The notes below the pieces were generated by a model. The model was given only the letters and a program-made list of their open reading frames with translations. It did not search any database and had not been told where the DNA came from. This document shows, in pieces, positions 17,268-26,400 of a stretch of DNA of 64,000 nt (the first letter of the stretch is position 1; every line of letters starts with the position of its first letter). Source of the DNA: CAUZWH01 sp965247665 (lineage in GTDB: Bacteria; Pseudomonadota; Alphaproteobacteria; SHVV01); NCBI GenBank assembly GCA_965247665.1, contig CBDFHH010000002.1, positions 558,001 through 622,000 of the forward strand, given 5' to 3'. The translations under genes were made by a program, and so were the position numbers.

Positions 17268-18191
17268 ATGCTGAACCCGTTCCAGCAGCCTGAACTCATC
17301 AAGGCCGAAACATTCATGCGATTGCCGGACAAGTTCCGCAGCAAACAGCACACGCCTTGGTCCTTTTCCAACAGGCAGGGTGCGGAGGTGGACAGCTTCC
17401 TCGAAGGCCCGTCGTTCGACCGCAATGGAAACCTGTTCTTTGTCGACATACCCTTCGGTCGAATTTTCTGCATCACGACAAAGGGGGAATGGGAGCTGGC
17501 GGCCGAGTACGACGGATGGCCCAACGGCCTGAAGATTCACAAGGACGGGCGCATGTTCATCGCCGACTACAAACGCGGCATTATGATGTTCGACCCCGAA
17601 AAGGGCGAAGTCGAACCCGTCGTCGAGACCATCTACAGTGAGGGATTCAAGGGCTGCAACGACCTGCACTTCGCTGCTAACGGCGACCTCTATTTCACCG
17701 ACCAGGGCCAGACCGGAGTCCTCGATCCCACGGGCCGGGTGTTCCGCATCGACGGCGACAGCGGCCGGTTGGAAAAGCTGGCCGACAACATGCCGAGCCC
17801 CAACGGCATCACGCTGAACATCAGCGAGAAGCTCCTGCTCGTCGCCATCACGCGCACCCAGCAGATCTGGCGCTGTCCGATCATGGCCGACGGCAGCCTG
17901 ACCAAGACCGGCGTCGCCATTCAGCTCTCCGGCGGGCATGCAGGCCCCGACGGGATCGAGGTCGACGGCGATGACGGCCTGCTCGTCTGCCACCTCGGCG
18001 TCGGTATCTGGCGTTTCGACTCGAACTTCCTGCCCACCCACCTGGTGCACACCGACGGGCATCGCCTAATGACCAACATCGCCTTCGGCGGGGATGAGGG
18101 TAAGACCCTCTACATCACCGATTCCTTGAACGGCGAGATCCTGACGGCCGAGATGCCCATCGGCGGCAAGACGATGTTCGCCCACATGTAG
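17268..18191 (+). CDS. SMP-30/gluconolactonase-like protein
   Basis: Six-bladed beta-propeller lactonase family, 307 residues, cytoplasmic (no signal). Seen: EGPSFDRNGNLFFVDI with the metal-binding Glu (about residue 45), then GCNDLHFAANGDLYFTDQG with an Asn/Asp ligand, PNGITLN and GPDGIEVDGDDGLLVCHLG. The metal-ligand positions of SMP-30 lactonases appear kept. These enzymes open sugar or other lactones using a divalent metal. It heads a two-gene plus-strand unit with the dehydrogenase 9 bases downstream, and fits a sugar-acid or lactone branch with the UxaA-like and enolase-superfamily genes nearby. Confidence 0.82.
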   Translation: MLNPFQQPELIKAETFMRLPDKFRSKQHTPWSFSNRQGAEVDSFLEGPSFDRNGNLFFVDIPFGRIFCITTKGEWELAAEYDGWPNGLKIHKDGRMFIADYKRGIMMFDPEKGEVEPVVETIYSEGFKGCNDLHFAANGDLYFTDQGQTGVLDPTGRVFRIDGDSGRLEKLADNMPSPNGITLNISEKLLLVAITRTQQIWRCPIMADGSLTKTGVAIQLSGGHAGPDGIEVDGDDGLLVCHLGVGIWRFDSNFLPTHLVHTDGHRLMTNIAFGGDEGKTLYITDSLNGEILTAEMPIGGKTMFAHM

Positions 18192-18200
18192 GAGCCCGCC

Positions 18201-19136
18201 ATGGCAGACCCATCCCCCATCAGGAGCGTGCTCATCTGCGGCTACGGCGTCATGGGCCGCGGGGTCGCCGGCACGTTCGCCGAGAACGGCTTTAAGACCA
18301 CGGTTTTGAGCCGCCGGGCGGATGAGCTGAACGAACTACCCGCCAGCGTCGAAGTGGTGAAGAAACCGCCCGAGGCGCCGCCCGATCTGATCATTGAGTT
18401 CGTGCCCGAGGACATAGCGACCAAACAGGTGGTCTACCGTGATTTGGAGGCCGCTTACCCATCAGACGATGTCCTTATCGCCACCGGCACCTCGGGACTG
18501 GACTTGGTGGAGTTGGCGGAAGGCATGAGCCACCCAATGCGATTCCTAGGGGTGCACTACTTCTTTCCCGCCGACACCGCGCCGGTGGCCGAAGTCATGG
18601 CGGGCCCCGCAACGCCCGAAGCATGGGTCGACCGGGTCGCCGAGGCACTCCAACGATCCGGCAAGCAGACGATCTCGCTTTACAAGCCGATCCCCGGCTT
18701 CCTCATCAACCGTCTGCAGCACGCCATCCTGCACGAGACCTACTATCTGATCGAGAACGGCGTCGCCAGCGCCGCGGACATAGACCGCGCGGTGATCGAG
18801 ATGCTAGGACCGCGCATGTGCCTGACCGGCATCATCCAGCAAAAGGACATCAGCGGGTTGACCATCCATGGTCTCGCCCAGCGCTCCATCGTGCCTCGGC
18901 TTTACCACAACAAGGAACCCAACCCGATGCTGCAGGCCATGATCGAGCGCGGTGAGGACGGGCTCAGCGCCGGCAAAGGATTCTACGACTGGCAGGGATG
19001 CCATCCCGACGTCGTGCGCCGGGAAATCGCGGAGCGCCTGACCACGCTCCTCGACTATTTGAAGGACGGCATCGATCCGAGAAGCCCCGACACGGTTCCG
19101 AATCCGCGCGGTCTCGACGCGCTAAAAGCGGGGTGA
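18201..19136 (+). CDS. 3-hydroxyacyl-CoA dehydrogenase family protein
   Basis: NAD-dependent dehydrogenase, 311 residues. N-terminal Rossmann domain with ICGYGVMGRGVAGTFAENGF (about 10-29), then the catalytic segment GVHYFFPADTAPVAEVMAG with His and Glu, a conserved Asn in IPGFLINRLQ and the C-terminal helical domain ending GKGFYDW. This is the single-domain type that includes L-gulonate 3-dehydrogenase and 3-hydroxybutyryl-CoA dehydrogenase. It is nine bases behind the SMP-30 gene, which makes a role on a sugar-acid-derived 3-hydroxy acid reasonable; a CoA-ester substrate is equally possible. Confidence 0.82.
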   Translation: MADPSPIRSVLICGYGVMGRGVAGTFAENGFKTTVLSRRADELNELPASVEVVKKPPEAPPDLIIEFVPEDIATKQVVYRDLEAAYPSDDVLIATGTSGLDLVELAEGMSHPMRFLGVHYFFPADTAPVAEVMAGPATPEAWVDRVAEALQRSGKQTISLYKPIPGFLINRLQHAILHETYYLIENGVASAADIDRAVIEMLGPRMCLTGIIQQKDISGLTIHGLAQRSIVPRLYHNKEPNPMLQAMIERGEDGLSAGKGFYDWQGCHPDVVRREIAERLTTLLDYLKDGIDPRSPDTVPNPRGLDALKAG

Positions 19137-19156
19137 AGGCTGAAGCGCCACGCAGG

Positions 19157-20257
19157 CTAAAGCGGCAACCGGTACTTCTCGATCCGCTCTTCGTCGACAC
19201 GGACGCCCAGGCCCGGACCAGCTGGGACGGGAATGTGGCCGCCGATTACGGCGACAGGGTCGTCGGTAATGTCATCGACGAGGTAGGAGGTGGTTGGGCT
19301 GAGGCCCCAATCGACAGCCGGAATCGCGGCTCCCAGGTGGACGAGGGCAGTGGCGGCAAGGCTTGATTCGGCGACCGTGGAGGCCAGATTCACCTTCATC
19401 CCGAGTTCGTCACACAGCATTGCCGCCTCGTGGGCCCGGCTGAGCCCGCCGAGCTTGATGGTCTTGAGGCTGCAGCCCTCGGCCGCCTTGGCGGCGTGGT
19501 GCCGGCGGATGTCGTCGAGCCCATGGATGCCTTCGTCGGCGCCCACCATCACCCGGCTGGCCGCGTTCACGAGCGCCATGCGCTCCACATCGCGGCTCCC
19601 GACCGGCTGCTCGATCATGTCGAAGGTACTGTCCTCGAGGGCTGAGACGTATGAAAGCGCCTCGCCGACCGTCCACGCCTGGTTGGCGTCGGCGGTAACC
19701 AGGACGCCTGGATCCAGCGCCTCGCAGATCGCGCGGGTGCGCGCGACATCATCTGCCGGTTCCTTGATTCCGACCTTGATCTTGTAGGCGGTGTAGCCGT
19801 CCTTTCGGCGCGCCCTGGCTTCGGCGACGTCGGCATCCGTGTCGCCATGGCCGAGGATCCACAAAGCAGGCACCTGGTCCCGGCGCTGCTCCCCCAAGAG
19901 CGCGTACACCGGCTTGCCATCGGCCTTGCCGATGAGGTCGAGGAGCGCCATGTCGATGGCCGCCTTGGCGCCCGTGTTGCCGTAGAGCCGGGCGTCCATC
20001 TCGGTCAGGATGCCGTCCACATCGCGGGTCTCGCGGCCGAGGAGAAAGGGGACAAGGAGCCGCACGGCGGCCGTCATGCCCTCGACCAGCTCGCCGGTCA
20101 GGGTGGGGGACGCCGCAGCCTCCCCCCATCCGCTGACGCCATCGGACTCGATGCGGACGAACAAATTGTTCGCCGCCTCGATGGTCTCGCTCGCCATTTT
20201 GACGGGCGCCGTCATGGGCAGCCTGACGGCGATAGGCTCGATGCGCTGGATTTTCAT
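19157..20257 (-). CDS. mandelate racemase/muconate lactonizing enzyme family protein
   Basis: Enolase-superfamily enzyme, 366 residues: N-terminal capping domain (1-125) and a TIM barrel. Seen: the KxK acid/base pair in YTAYKIKVG (about 165), metal ligand Asp in VTADANQAW (about 195), Glu in DMIEQPV (about 220), Asp/Glu in MVGADEGIHG (about 245) and the opposite Lys in LKTIKLGGL. This KxK...K layout is that of the muconate lactonizing enzyme/dipeptide epimerase subgroup, so it abstracts a proton next to a carboxylate. Substrate unknown. It is convergent with the dehydrogenase gene and starts 26 bases downstream of the amidohydrolase gene's stop on the same strand. Confidence 0.83.
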   Translation of the reverse strand: MKIQRIEPIAVRLPMTAPVKMASETIEAANNLFVRIESDGVSGWGEAAASPTLTGELVEGMTAAVRLLVPFLLGRETRDVDGILTEMDARLYGNTGAKAAIDMALLDLIGKADGKPVYALLGEQRRDQVPALWILGHGDTDADVAEARARRKDGYTAYKIKVGIKEPADDVARTRAICEALDPGVLVTADANQAWTVGEALSYVSALEDSTFDMIEQPVGSRDVERMALVNAASRVMVGADEGIHGLDDIRRHHAAKAAEGCSLKTIKLGGLSRAHEAAMLCDELGMKVNLASTVAESSLAATALVHLGAAIPAVDWGLSPTTSYLVDDITDDPVAVIGGHIPVPAGPGLGVRVDEERIEKYRLPL

Positions 20258-20283
20258 CCGCCCCTTTTCCGTATCAAGCGCGT

Positions 20284-21291
20284 TTAAATCTTGATGTCGT
20301 AGAGCCGGGCGGCGGTCGCGCCGCGCATGTCGGCTAATTCCTGCTCATTGATGAGGCCTGCCAACTCGGAGATTGTCGCCAGGGGTCCTGTGTCGCCCAT
20401 GTCGAAGGGGTAATCGGTGCCGAGCAGAACGCGCGAGGCGCCGACCAGGTCACAGAGATATGCCAGCGCCCGGGTATCATGGGTGATGGTGTCGTAATAG
20501 AGTTCCTTCAGGTATTCGACCGGCGGCCGGGGCAGCCATTCGGTTTCGGGCCGAACGGCGTGTCCATGATTCCACCGCCCCACCAGGACGGGCGCGATGC
20601 CGCCTCCGTGGGCGAAGACCAACTTCAGGTTCGGAAAGGCGTCGAGGACGCCGCCAAAAATGAGGCTGGCGATGCTGATGGCCGTGTCCAGCGGATTGCC
20701 TATCAAGTTCACCAGGTAGTGCCGTTTCAGACGGTCGCTGGCGGCGACGTGGGCGGGATGCACGAAGATAGGGACGCCGAGGCGCTCCACCGCCTCGAAG
20801 AACGGCTTGAATTCGGGCTCGTCGAAGTTCTTGCCATTGACGTTGGAGCAGATCTCGAGGCCGTGGAGCCCGAGCTCGCCAACGGCATGCTCCAATTCCG
20901 CGACGGCAAGTTCCGGGTCTTGAAGGGGCACCGTTGCCATGCCGCGGAAACGGTCGGGTCTGTCTACGGTGATTTGGGCGATGGCCGCGTTGATTTGACG
21001 GGCGCGCGCGGCGCACTCCGCCGCAGGCAGGTTGTAGAAGAAGAAGAACGTCACCGGGCTCAACACCTGGATATCGACGCCGGCCGCATCCATCTCCCTG
21101 AGCCTTCGCTCGATGTCATAGAGTTGATCGGCCTCGCAGTTGCGATTGATTCGGCCGTTTATGACCGGACACAGCATACCGATGTCGTCCCGCTCGGCCC
21201 TGAGGCCGTAGGTGCGGCCGTCGGGCCCGACCGCCTCCAAGGGCAGGCAGGATTGCGGGGCGATGTGACAATGGATGTCGATGACAGCCAT
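20284..21291 (-). CDS. amidohydrolase family protein (ACMSD-like)
   Basis: Metal-dependent TIM-barrel hydrolase or decarboxylase, 335 residues, amidohydrolase_2 family (ACMSD, gamma-resorcylate decarboxylase relatives). Seen: metal-binding HxH in VIDIHCHIAP (residues 7-9), a His in FVHPAHVA (about 178), another in LVFAHGGG (about 235) and the final Asp in LLGTDYPFDMGD (about 298). Members decarboxylate aromatic or muconate-type acids, or hydrolyse lactones. It is upstream of and co-directional with the enolase-superfamily gene, and divergent from the acyl-CoA synthetase with 117 bases between the start codons. Confidence 0.82.
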   Translation of the reverse strand: MAVIDIHCHIAPQSCLPLEAVGPDGRTYGLRAERDDIGMLCPVINGRINRNCEADQLYDIERRLREMDAAGVDIQVLSPVTFFFFYNLPAAECAARARQINAAIAQITVDRPDRFRGMATVPLQDPELAVAELEHAVGELGLHGLEICSNVNGKNFDEPEFKPFFEAVERLGVPIFVHPAHVAASDRLKRHYLVNLIGNPLDTAISIASLIFGGVLDAFPNLKLVFAHGGGIAPVLVGRWNHGHAVRPETEWLPRPPVEYLKELYYDTITHDTRALAYLCDLVGASRVLLGTDYPFDMGDTGPLATISELAGLINEQELADMRGATAARLYDIKI

Positions 21292-21408
21292 GATTTCTAT
21301 GCTTCTGCGTGCTGCAACGCCGTTCCAGGGGTTTGAGAACGCGTGGTATCGTGCAGTTTGCTATGGATGGGGGCAAGCCATTCCCGAGGGGAACGACGGA
21401 GGCGAAGT

Positions 21409-23376
21409 GTGGGCGCGTCGGAATTCGTGTGGCAGCCAGACGAGGAGATCGTTCGGGCGAGCAACCTGCGGGCATTCCTCGATGCCCACAGGCTCGCCGA
21501 CTTCGCCGAGCTGAGCCGTCGCGCCGATGATGATCCGGAATGGTTCTATGGGGCGGTAATCCGCCACCACGATATCCGCTTCTACCGTCCCTACGAGCGG
21601 GTTCTCGATGTGAGTGAGGGCGGGCCGTGGGCCCGCTGGTGCGTCGGCGGTACCACCAACCTCGCTATGAACTGCGCGGACCGCCAGGTGGAGGCCGGGC
21701 GCGGGGACGCGCCCGCCATCATCTGGGAGGGCGAGAACGGGGAAACCCGGCGTTGGACCTACGCCGAACTGGCCGGCGAAACAAGCAAGCTTGCGACAGG
21801 GTTACGGGGCATAGGGCTCGGCAAGGGCGACGTGATCGCGCTTTACATGCCGATGGTGCCCGAGGTGGCAGCGGCGTTCCTCGCCGCCGCGACGATCGGG
21901 GCGATCGCCCTGCCCTTGTTCTCGGGCTTCGGCGAACAGGCGTTGGCGAGCCGCTTGAACGAGGCGGATGCCGTCGCAGTGATCACCACGGACGGAACCC
22001 GAAGGCGCGGTAAGACGGTTGGTTTGAAGGCGACGGTGGACGAAGCCGCAGAAAAAGTTCCGTCGCTCCGCCACGTGGTGGTGCTCGACCACCTCGAGCT
22101 CGACGCTCCGCTCGTCGCCGGCCGTGATCATGATTGGCGCGCCCTGACGTCCGGCGCGACCGCGGACGCACCGACCGAGGAAGTCGATGCCGAAGACCCG
22201 GTGATGCTGATGTTCACCTCCGGCACCGCCGGCAAGCCCAAGGGGACCGTCCACACCCACTGCGGAGCCGTGGTCAAGAACGCCCTCGACCTCGGACTGT
22301 TGCTCGACGTCCGGGCCGGCGACCGTATTTTGTGGATGAGCGATATGGGGTGGCTCGTCGGGCCGAAGATCGTCATCGGCGGGACCTTGCTCGGCGCCAC
22401 CCTGGTCCTCGCAGAAGGGACGCCCGACTATCCGGATGTGGGGCGCATGTGGCGTCTGGCCGCCGAGCATGACGTGACGATCCTCGGCGTCGCACCGACG
22501 ATCGCGCGCACGTTTATGCGCCACGACTCCGCCGTCGTTGAAGCCCATGTGCTGTCGTCGCTTCGCATCGTGGTCTCAACGGGGGAACTTTGGGACCGGG
22601 ACTCGTGGCTGTGGTTGTTCAAGCATGTGTGCAAGGAGAAGATGCCGATCCTCAACTACGCGGGCGGCACGGAGATCGGCGGAGCCATCCTCTCGGGCAC
22701 GGTGCTTCATCCCCTGAAGCCTTGTTCCTTCGGCGGTCCGGTTCCGGGCACGGGCGCCGCGGTGGTCGATGATCAGGGACAACCCGCCTCTCGCGACACC
22801 ATCGGCGAACTCGTCATGGTCCAGCCGTCGATCGGTCTGACCCGGGGGCTGTGGAAGGACCGAGCGCGTTACCTTGAGACCTATTGGAGCAGGTTTCCCG
22901 ATATGTGGGCCCATGGCGACCTGGCGTCGGTGGACGACGACGGACTCTGGTATCTGCACGGACGTGCCGACGACACCATCAAGGTGGCGGGCAAGCGCAC
23001 GGGCCCGGCCGAGGTGGAGCAGCTGCTTCTCGCCACCGGGCTGGTTTCGGAGGCGGCCGCCATCGGCGTTCCCGATCCGGTCAAGGGCGAAGCCATCGTG
23101 TGCGCCTGCGTGCGAGGGTCGGCGGACCTGCCCGACGATGGGGTCGCCGAGGCTCTGAGCGAAGCCGTGGCCAAGGGGCTCGGCGCACCCTTCAGACCAC
23201 GGGAGATTTGCTTCGTCGACGATTTGCCCAAGACACGCAATTTGAAGATCATGCGCCGTGTCATCCGGGCGGCTTACACCGGCGCGGACCCGGGCGACGT
23301 CAGCGCGCTCGCCAATCCCGAGGCGTTGAAGGACATCGCAGCGACGCTTGAGAAGCGGTCGGAACAAAAGGCCTGA
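21409..23376 (+). CDS. acyl-CoA synthetase (acetyl-CoA synthetase-like)
   Basis: AMP-forming acyl-CoA synthetase, 655 residues from the GTG at 21409, which has GGAGGCGA seven bases upstream; an ATG at 21343 would add 22 unconserved residues. It has the ACS-specific N-terminal ACAS domain (YERVLDVSEGGPWARWCVGG). Seen: MFTSGTAGKPKGTVHTH (about 265), WMSDMGWLVGP, YAGGTEIGG, HGDLASVDDDGLWYLHGR and the C-terminal catalytic Lys in KTRNLKIMRR, where Leu replaces the more usual Gly. It activates a short or medium carboxylic acid. The GTG lies close behind the divergent amidohydrolase start. Confidence 0.87.
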   Translation: MGASEFVWQPDEEIVRASNLRAFLDAHRLADFAELSRRADDDPEWFYGAVIRHHDIRFYRPYERVLDVSEGGPWARWCVGGTTNLAMNCADRQVEAGRGDAPAIIWEGENGETRRWTYAELAGETSKLATGLRGIGLGKGDVIALYMPMVPEVAAAFLAAATIGAIALPLFSGFGEQALASRLNEADAVAVITTDGTRRRGKTVGLKATVDEAAEKVPSLRHVVVLDHLELDAPLVAGRDHDWRALTSGATADAPTEEVDAEDPVMLMFTSGTAGKPKGTVHTHCGAVVKNALDLGLLLDVRAGDRILWMSDMGWLVGPKIVIGGTLLGATLVLAEGTPDYPDVGRMWRLAAEHDVTILGVAPTIARTFMRHDSAVVEAHVLSSLRIVVSTGELWDRDSWLWLFKHVCKEKMPILNYAGGTEIGGAILSGTVLHPLKPCSFGGPVPGTGAAVVDDQGQPASRDTIGELVMVQPSIGLTRGLWKDRARYLETYWSRFPDMWAHGDLASVDDDGLWYLHGRADDTIKVAGKRTGPAEVEQLLLATGLVSEAAAIGVPDPVKGEAIVCACVRGSADLPDDGVAEALSEAVAKGLGAPFRPREICFVDDLPKTRNLKIMRRVIRAAYTGADPGDVSALANPEALKDIAATLEKRSEQKA

Positions 23377-23450
23377 AAGCCACGAGGCGGGGACGTGTCG
23401 ATGGCAAAGGAACAGGGTCTACGGGGCCCGAGACCGGCGCCGTGTAAGAC

Positions 23451-23594
23451 GTGACGGTGCGGTTCACCGAGCAGCAGGTGATGCTCCTCGAGCAGCTATT
23501 GGACGAAGACACCCACGGAAACACCCTCGAAGAACTGGCGGTCAACCTGCTCCGCGACTACAGCCACCAGATGCTGGGGCGGGAGGCGCAGTAG
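23451..23594 (+). CDS. small ribbon-helix-helix-like protein (paralogue)
   Basis: A 47-residue frame from the GTG at 23451; an in-frame stop at 23445 rules out a longer form. Sequence begins VTVRFTEQQVMLLEQLLDED and continues NTLEELAVNLLRDYSHQM. It has the same strand-helix-helix layout as the 54-residue protein at 13744-13908: V-x-V/F strand, QQ, LLE helix start, a Gly-x-Thr-Leu turn and a second helix ending R-x-Y. No strong ribosome binding site is visible. It lies 75 bases after the acyl-CoA synthetase. DNA binding or partner-protein regulation is inferred only. Confidence 0.5.
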   Translation: MTVRFTEQQVMLLEQLLDEDTHGNTLEELAVNLLRDYSHQMLGREAQ

Positions 23595-23639
23595 GATCAT
23601 AGCGGAATTCGCATCGATCCTTCACGATAAGGTCCTGCA

Positions 23640-24059
23640 GCCGGTCAGCGGCCGCGCCGTCCCCGCCAAGGCGGGACGGACGTTGCCGCCATGAAGCCGG
23701 GTAACCTCATCGAGGATGCCGTGCACGCCTTCCGCCCGCCCATCATCGACGCCGGCTTTGGCTCCGGCGAGTGCGGCTTTCACGGCCACTGCCTGGCGTC
23801 GCCCGAGTTCTCGAGCTGCATGTACGGCGGCACGGCGAGCTCGTGGTAGAAGCACGCCTACGCCCACATGCCGACCATCGAGTTCCGGGAGAACATGGTG
23901 TTCGCGACTGCGTCCGACATCTATGATCCCGGATGGAACGAGGACACGGGGCAGATGATGGGGCGGACGGTGGTGATCACGGACAAGGGCCCCGAGGAGA
24001 TCACGGGGATCCCTCTCAAGCCCGAAATGACCTCCGTGCGATCGGCTTGGCGCCGGTGA
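23640..24059 (+). pseudogene. M24 metallopeptidase-like (Xaa-Pro peptidase/creatinase) remnant
   Basis: One frame from about 23640 to 24059 reads as the C-terminal third of an M24 pita-bread enzyme: VAAMKPGNLIEDAVHAFRP, then GECGFHGHCLASPEFSSCMY with a metal-binding His, then PTIEFRENMVFATASDIYDP with the metal-binding Glu. It is interrupted by a TAG at 23847 directly after SSW, and the N-terminal two thirds are missing. The gene is therefore dead. Creatinase-type M24 enzymes act on C-N bonds, which matches the amide theme of the operon at 9.4-17 kb. Confidence 0.72.
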
Positions 24060-24092
24060 TCCGAGCGAAAGTGTCCTGATGCAGGGGGAGCG

Positions 24093-25625
24093 ATGACCGA
24101 TACCGACGTGCTCAGCATCCGCTTGCGCCCGGCCGACAACGTGGTCGTGGCGCGTCTCGACCTCGTTCCGGGTACCAGCCTGCCCGGCGAGAATGTAGTG
24201 ACCCGCGCCGCCATCCCCGTCGGGCACAAGGTGGCGACGGCGGCCATCGCCCCCGACGAGCCGGTCCGCAAATACGACCAGATCATCGGGTTCGCGACCT
24301 CGGCCATAGCACCGGGCGAGCACGTCCACGTCCATAACTGCGAAGTCAGGGACTTCGAGCGCGATTACGACTACGCAAGCGCCGCCAAACCGACCGACTA
24401 CGTGCCGGAAGGCGAGCGGGCGACGTTCCCGGGCTTCAGGCGGGTGAACGGCCGCGTCGGCACGCGCAATTACATCGGCATCCTGACATCGGTGAACTGC
24501 TCGGCGACGGTGGCGCGCCATATTGCGAACACCGTCGAGCGTTCGGGCGCCCTTGACGATTACCCCCATGTCGACGGCGTCGTCCCCCTCGTCCATTCCC
24601 AGGGTTGCGGCATGGCCGGCAGCGGCGAGGGTTTCGAGACCTTGCAGAGGACGCTGTGGGGCTATGCCCGGCATCCCAACTTCGCCGCCGTGTTGATGGT
24701 GGGACTGGGGTGCGAGGTGAACCAGATCCCCCGCCTCATGGAGGCATACGGCATCGAGGCGGGCGCGGCGTTCCAACCCCTGGTCATCCAAGAGTCCGCC
24801 GGGACCCGGGCAACCATCGACGAAGGTGTGGCGCTGATCGAGTCTGGGCTGCCGGTGGCCAACGCTTGCCAACGAGAAGCAGTCCCGGCAGCGGAGATCA
24901 CGTTGGCTTTGCAATGCGGCGGCTCGGACGCCTATTCCGGCATCACGGCCAACCCGGCCCTCGGCGCTACCGTCGATCTGTTGGTCCGCCACGGCGGCAC
25001 CGCGATTCTAAGCGAGACGCCGGAAATCTATGGCGCCGAGCACCTGTTGACGCGCCGCGCCGAAAGCACCGAAGTCGGAGAGAAGCTCATCGAGCGCATC
25101 CGCTGGTGGGAGGACTACACGGCCCGCAACAGCGCCGTCATGGACAACAACCCGACGCCTGGCAATCGTGACGGCGGGCTGACCACCATCCTGGAGAAAT
25201 CTCTCGGCGCCGTGGCCAAGGGTGGCTCCACCAATCTCGTCGATGTCTACAAATACGCCGAGCCGGTGGCGGTCAAGGGCTTTGTTTTCATGGACAGCCC
25301 CGGTTACGACCCGTGTTCCATCACCGGCCAGGTGGCATCGGGGGCCAATGTCGTCTGCTTCACCACCGGACGTGGCTCCGTTTTCGGCTTCAAGCCCGCG
25401 CCTTCAATCAAGCTTGCCACCAACACGCCCATGTATGGGCGCATGAGCGACGACATGGACATCAACTGCGGCACCATCGCCGACGGCGACGAGAGCGTCG
25501 AGGAGGTCGGCGAGCGGATCTTCGAGCGTGTCCTCGCCGTGGCCGGCGGCGAGCGCTCCAAGTCCGAAGAGCTCGACATGGGCGACAACGAGTTCATCCC
25601 GTGGCACATCGGCGCCGTGATGTAG
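24093..25625 (+). CDS. UxaA-family dehydratase (altronate/galactarate dehydratase homologue)
   Basis: Sugar-acid dehydratase family, 510 residues. An N-terminal SAF domain (1-95; GTSLPGENVVTRAAIPVGHK, HVHVHNCEV) precedes the catalytic UxaA domain (about 110-510), with FRRVNGRVGTRNYIGILTSV, HSQGCGMAGSGEGFETL, CGGSDAYSGITANPALG and the C-terminal MSDDMDINCGTIADG. The cysteines expected for the iron site are present. The normal reaction is dehydration of D-altronate, D-galactarate or a similar aldonate to a 2-keto-3-deoxy acid. It fits the upstream SMP-30 lactonase and dehydrogenase. It starts 34 bases behind the M24 remnant and is intact. Confidence 0.85.
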   Translation: MTDTDVLSIRLRPADNVVVARLDLVPGTSLPGENVVTRAAIPVGHKVATAAIAPDEPVRKYDQIIGFATSAIAPGEHVHVHNCEVRDFERDYDYASAAKPTDYVPEGERATFPGFRRVNGRVGTRNYIGILTSVNCSATVARHIANTVERSGALDDYPHVDGVVPLVHSQGCGMAGSGEGFETLQRTLWGYARHPNFAAVLMVGLGCEVNQIPRLMEAYGIEAGAAFQPLVIQESAGTRATIDEGVALIESGLPVANACQREAVPAAEITLALQCGGSDAYSGITANPALGATVDLLVRHGGTAILSETPEIYGAEHLLTRRAESTEVGEKLIERIRWWEDYTARNSAVMDNNPTPGNRDGGLTTILEKSLGAVAKGGSTNLVDVYKYAEPVAVKGFVFMDSPGYDPCSITGQVASGANVVCFTTGRGSVFGFKPAPSIKLATNTPMYGRMSDDMDINCGTIADGDESVEEVGERIFERVLAVAGGERSKSEELDMGDNEFIPWHIGAVM

Positions 25626-25659
25626 GAAGCGCGTGCCCCGAGCCATGATCGGCAGAGCG

Positions 25660-25925
25660 CCAACGATTGGAGCCTCGACGCGCTAGGGAATGACGTTCGC
25701 GAAGATCTGGCCATGGTGTGCCGGACCCTTGCCCATCATCGGATGATCGATCTGTGGGGGCATGCAAGCTTGCGCGTACCCCCAGCGACGAGATTGCGAT
25801 CACGCCCCGGTTCTCGAGTACCTGCCTCCCGAGAACCATCCGGGGCTCCGACGTCCTTATCACCGATCTCGATAGAGAGCCGTTGGAAGGTCGTGGCGTG
25901 CTCCCTCATCAGTTCGCGACCCAGC
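25660..25925 (+). pseudogene. class II aldolase/adducin-family remnant
   Basis: Two frames together give a class II aldolase N-terminal domain: VREDLAMVCRTLAHHRMIDL and WGHASLRVP in one frame, then SDEIAITPRFSSTCLPRTIR and VLITDLDREPLEGRGVLP in the next. The switch falls at a run of five C at about 25779-25783, so one base has been lost there. The homology stops near 25925, before the zinc-binding His-x-His, so the gene is both frameshifted and truncated. It probably once encoded an aldolase or decarboxylase acting after the UxaA-like dehydratase. Confidence 0.68.
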
Positions 25926-25929
25926 TGAA

Positions 25930-26400
25930 TGTACCGTGCGGAGCCCGAGCGTGCGGCCTCCATGGTGATCCCATGGGTCAAATTTGGGATGTTCGCCGCA
26001 AAGATAAAGACCGCCACGCCTTTGACTTAACAGAATTTTCTTGGTTGCGGAGGCTTGCAATAGCCGAGACCGACATTCCCTTGTGGTTTCGATTTGAGAC
26101 GGGTTGGCTTCGACAATACTGTCGTGTGGAATACCGTCCAAGCCTCTTGCCCGACTACGGCACGGCCCACCGGCCGCCGCAGGTCTACGTCGCCTTTGGC
26201 GGTCGTGCCCGACAATGCCCCACCGCTCCGGCCGCGCTCACGTTCGCCTACACCGAATATGTCCTTGCGCCAACCGCGAGGCTTGGTCCGGGTGGATCCG
26301 ACGATCCACACCGGGCGCAAGCCCTCGTCGGACTCAAACTTCCGCGAACACTTGGTCGGCGTGCTGCCACAGATCGCGTGTGCAGAGACGCCGCCGCCGC
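25930..26400. other. region without a supported gene
   Basis: After the aldolase remnant, frames on both strands are open for stretches, but none shows a family motif or a ribosome binding site. The base composition dips around 26030-26130. It is probably eroded coding sequence. Confidence 0.4.
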
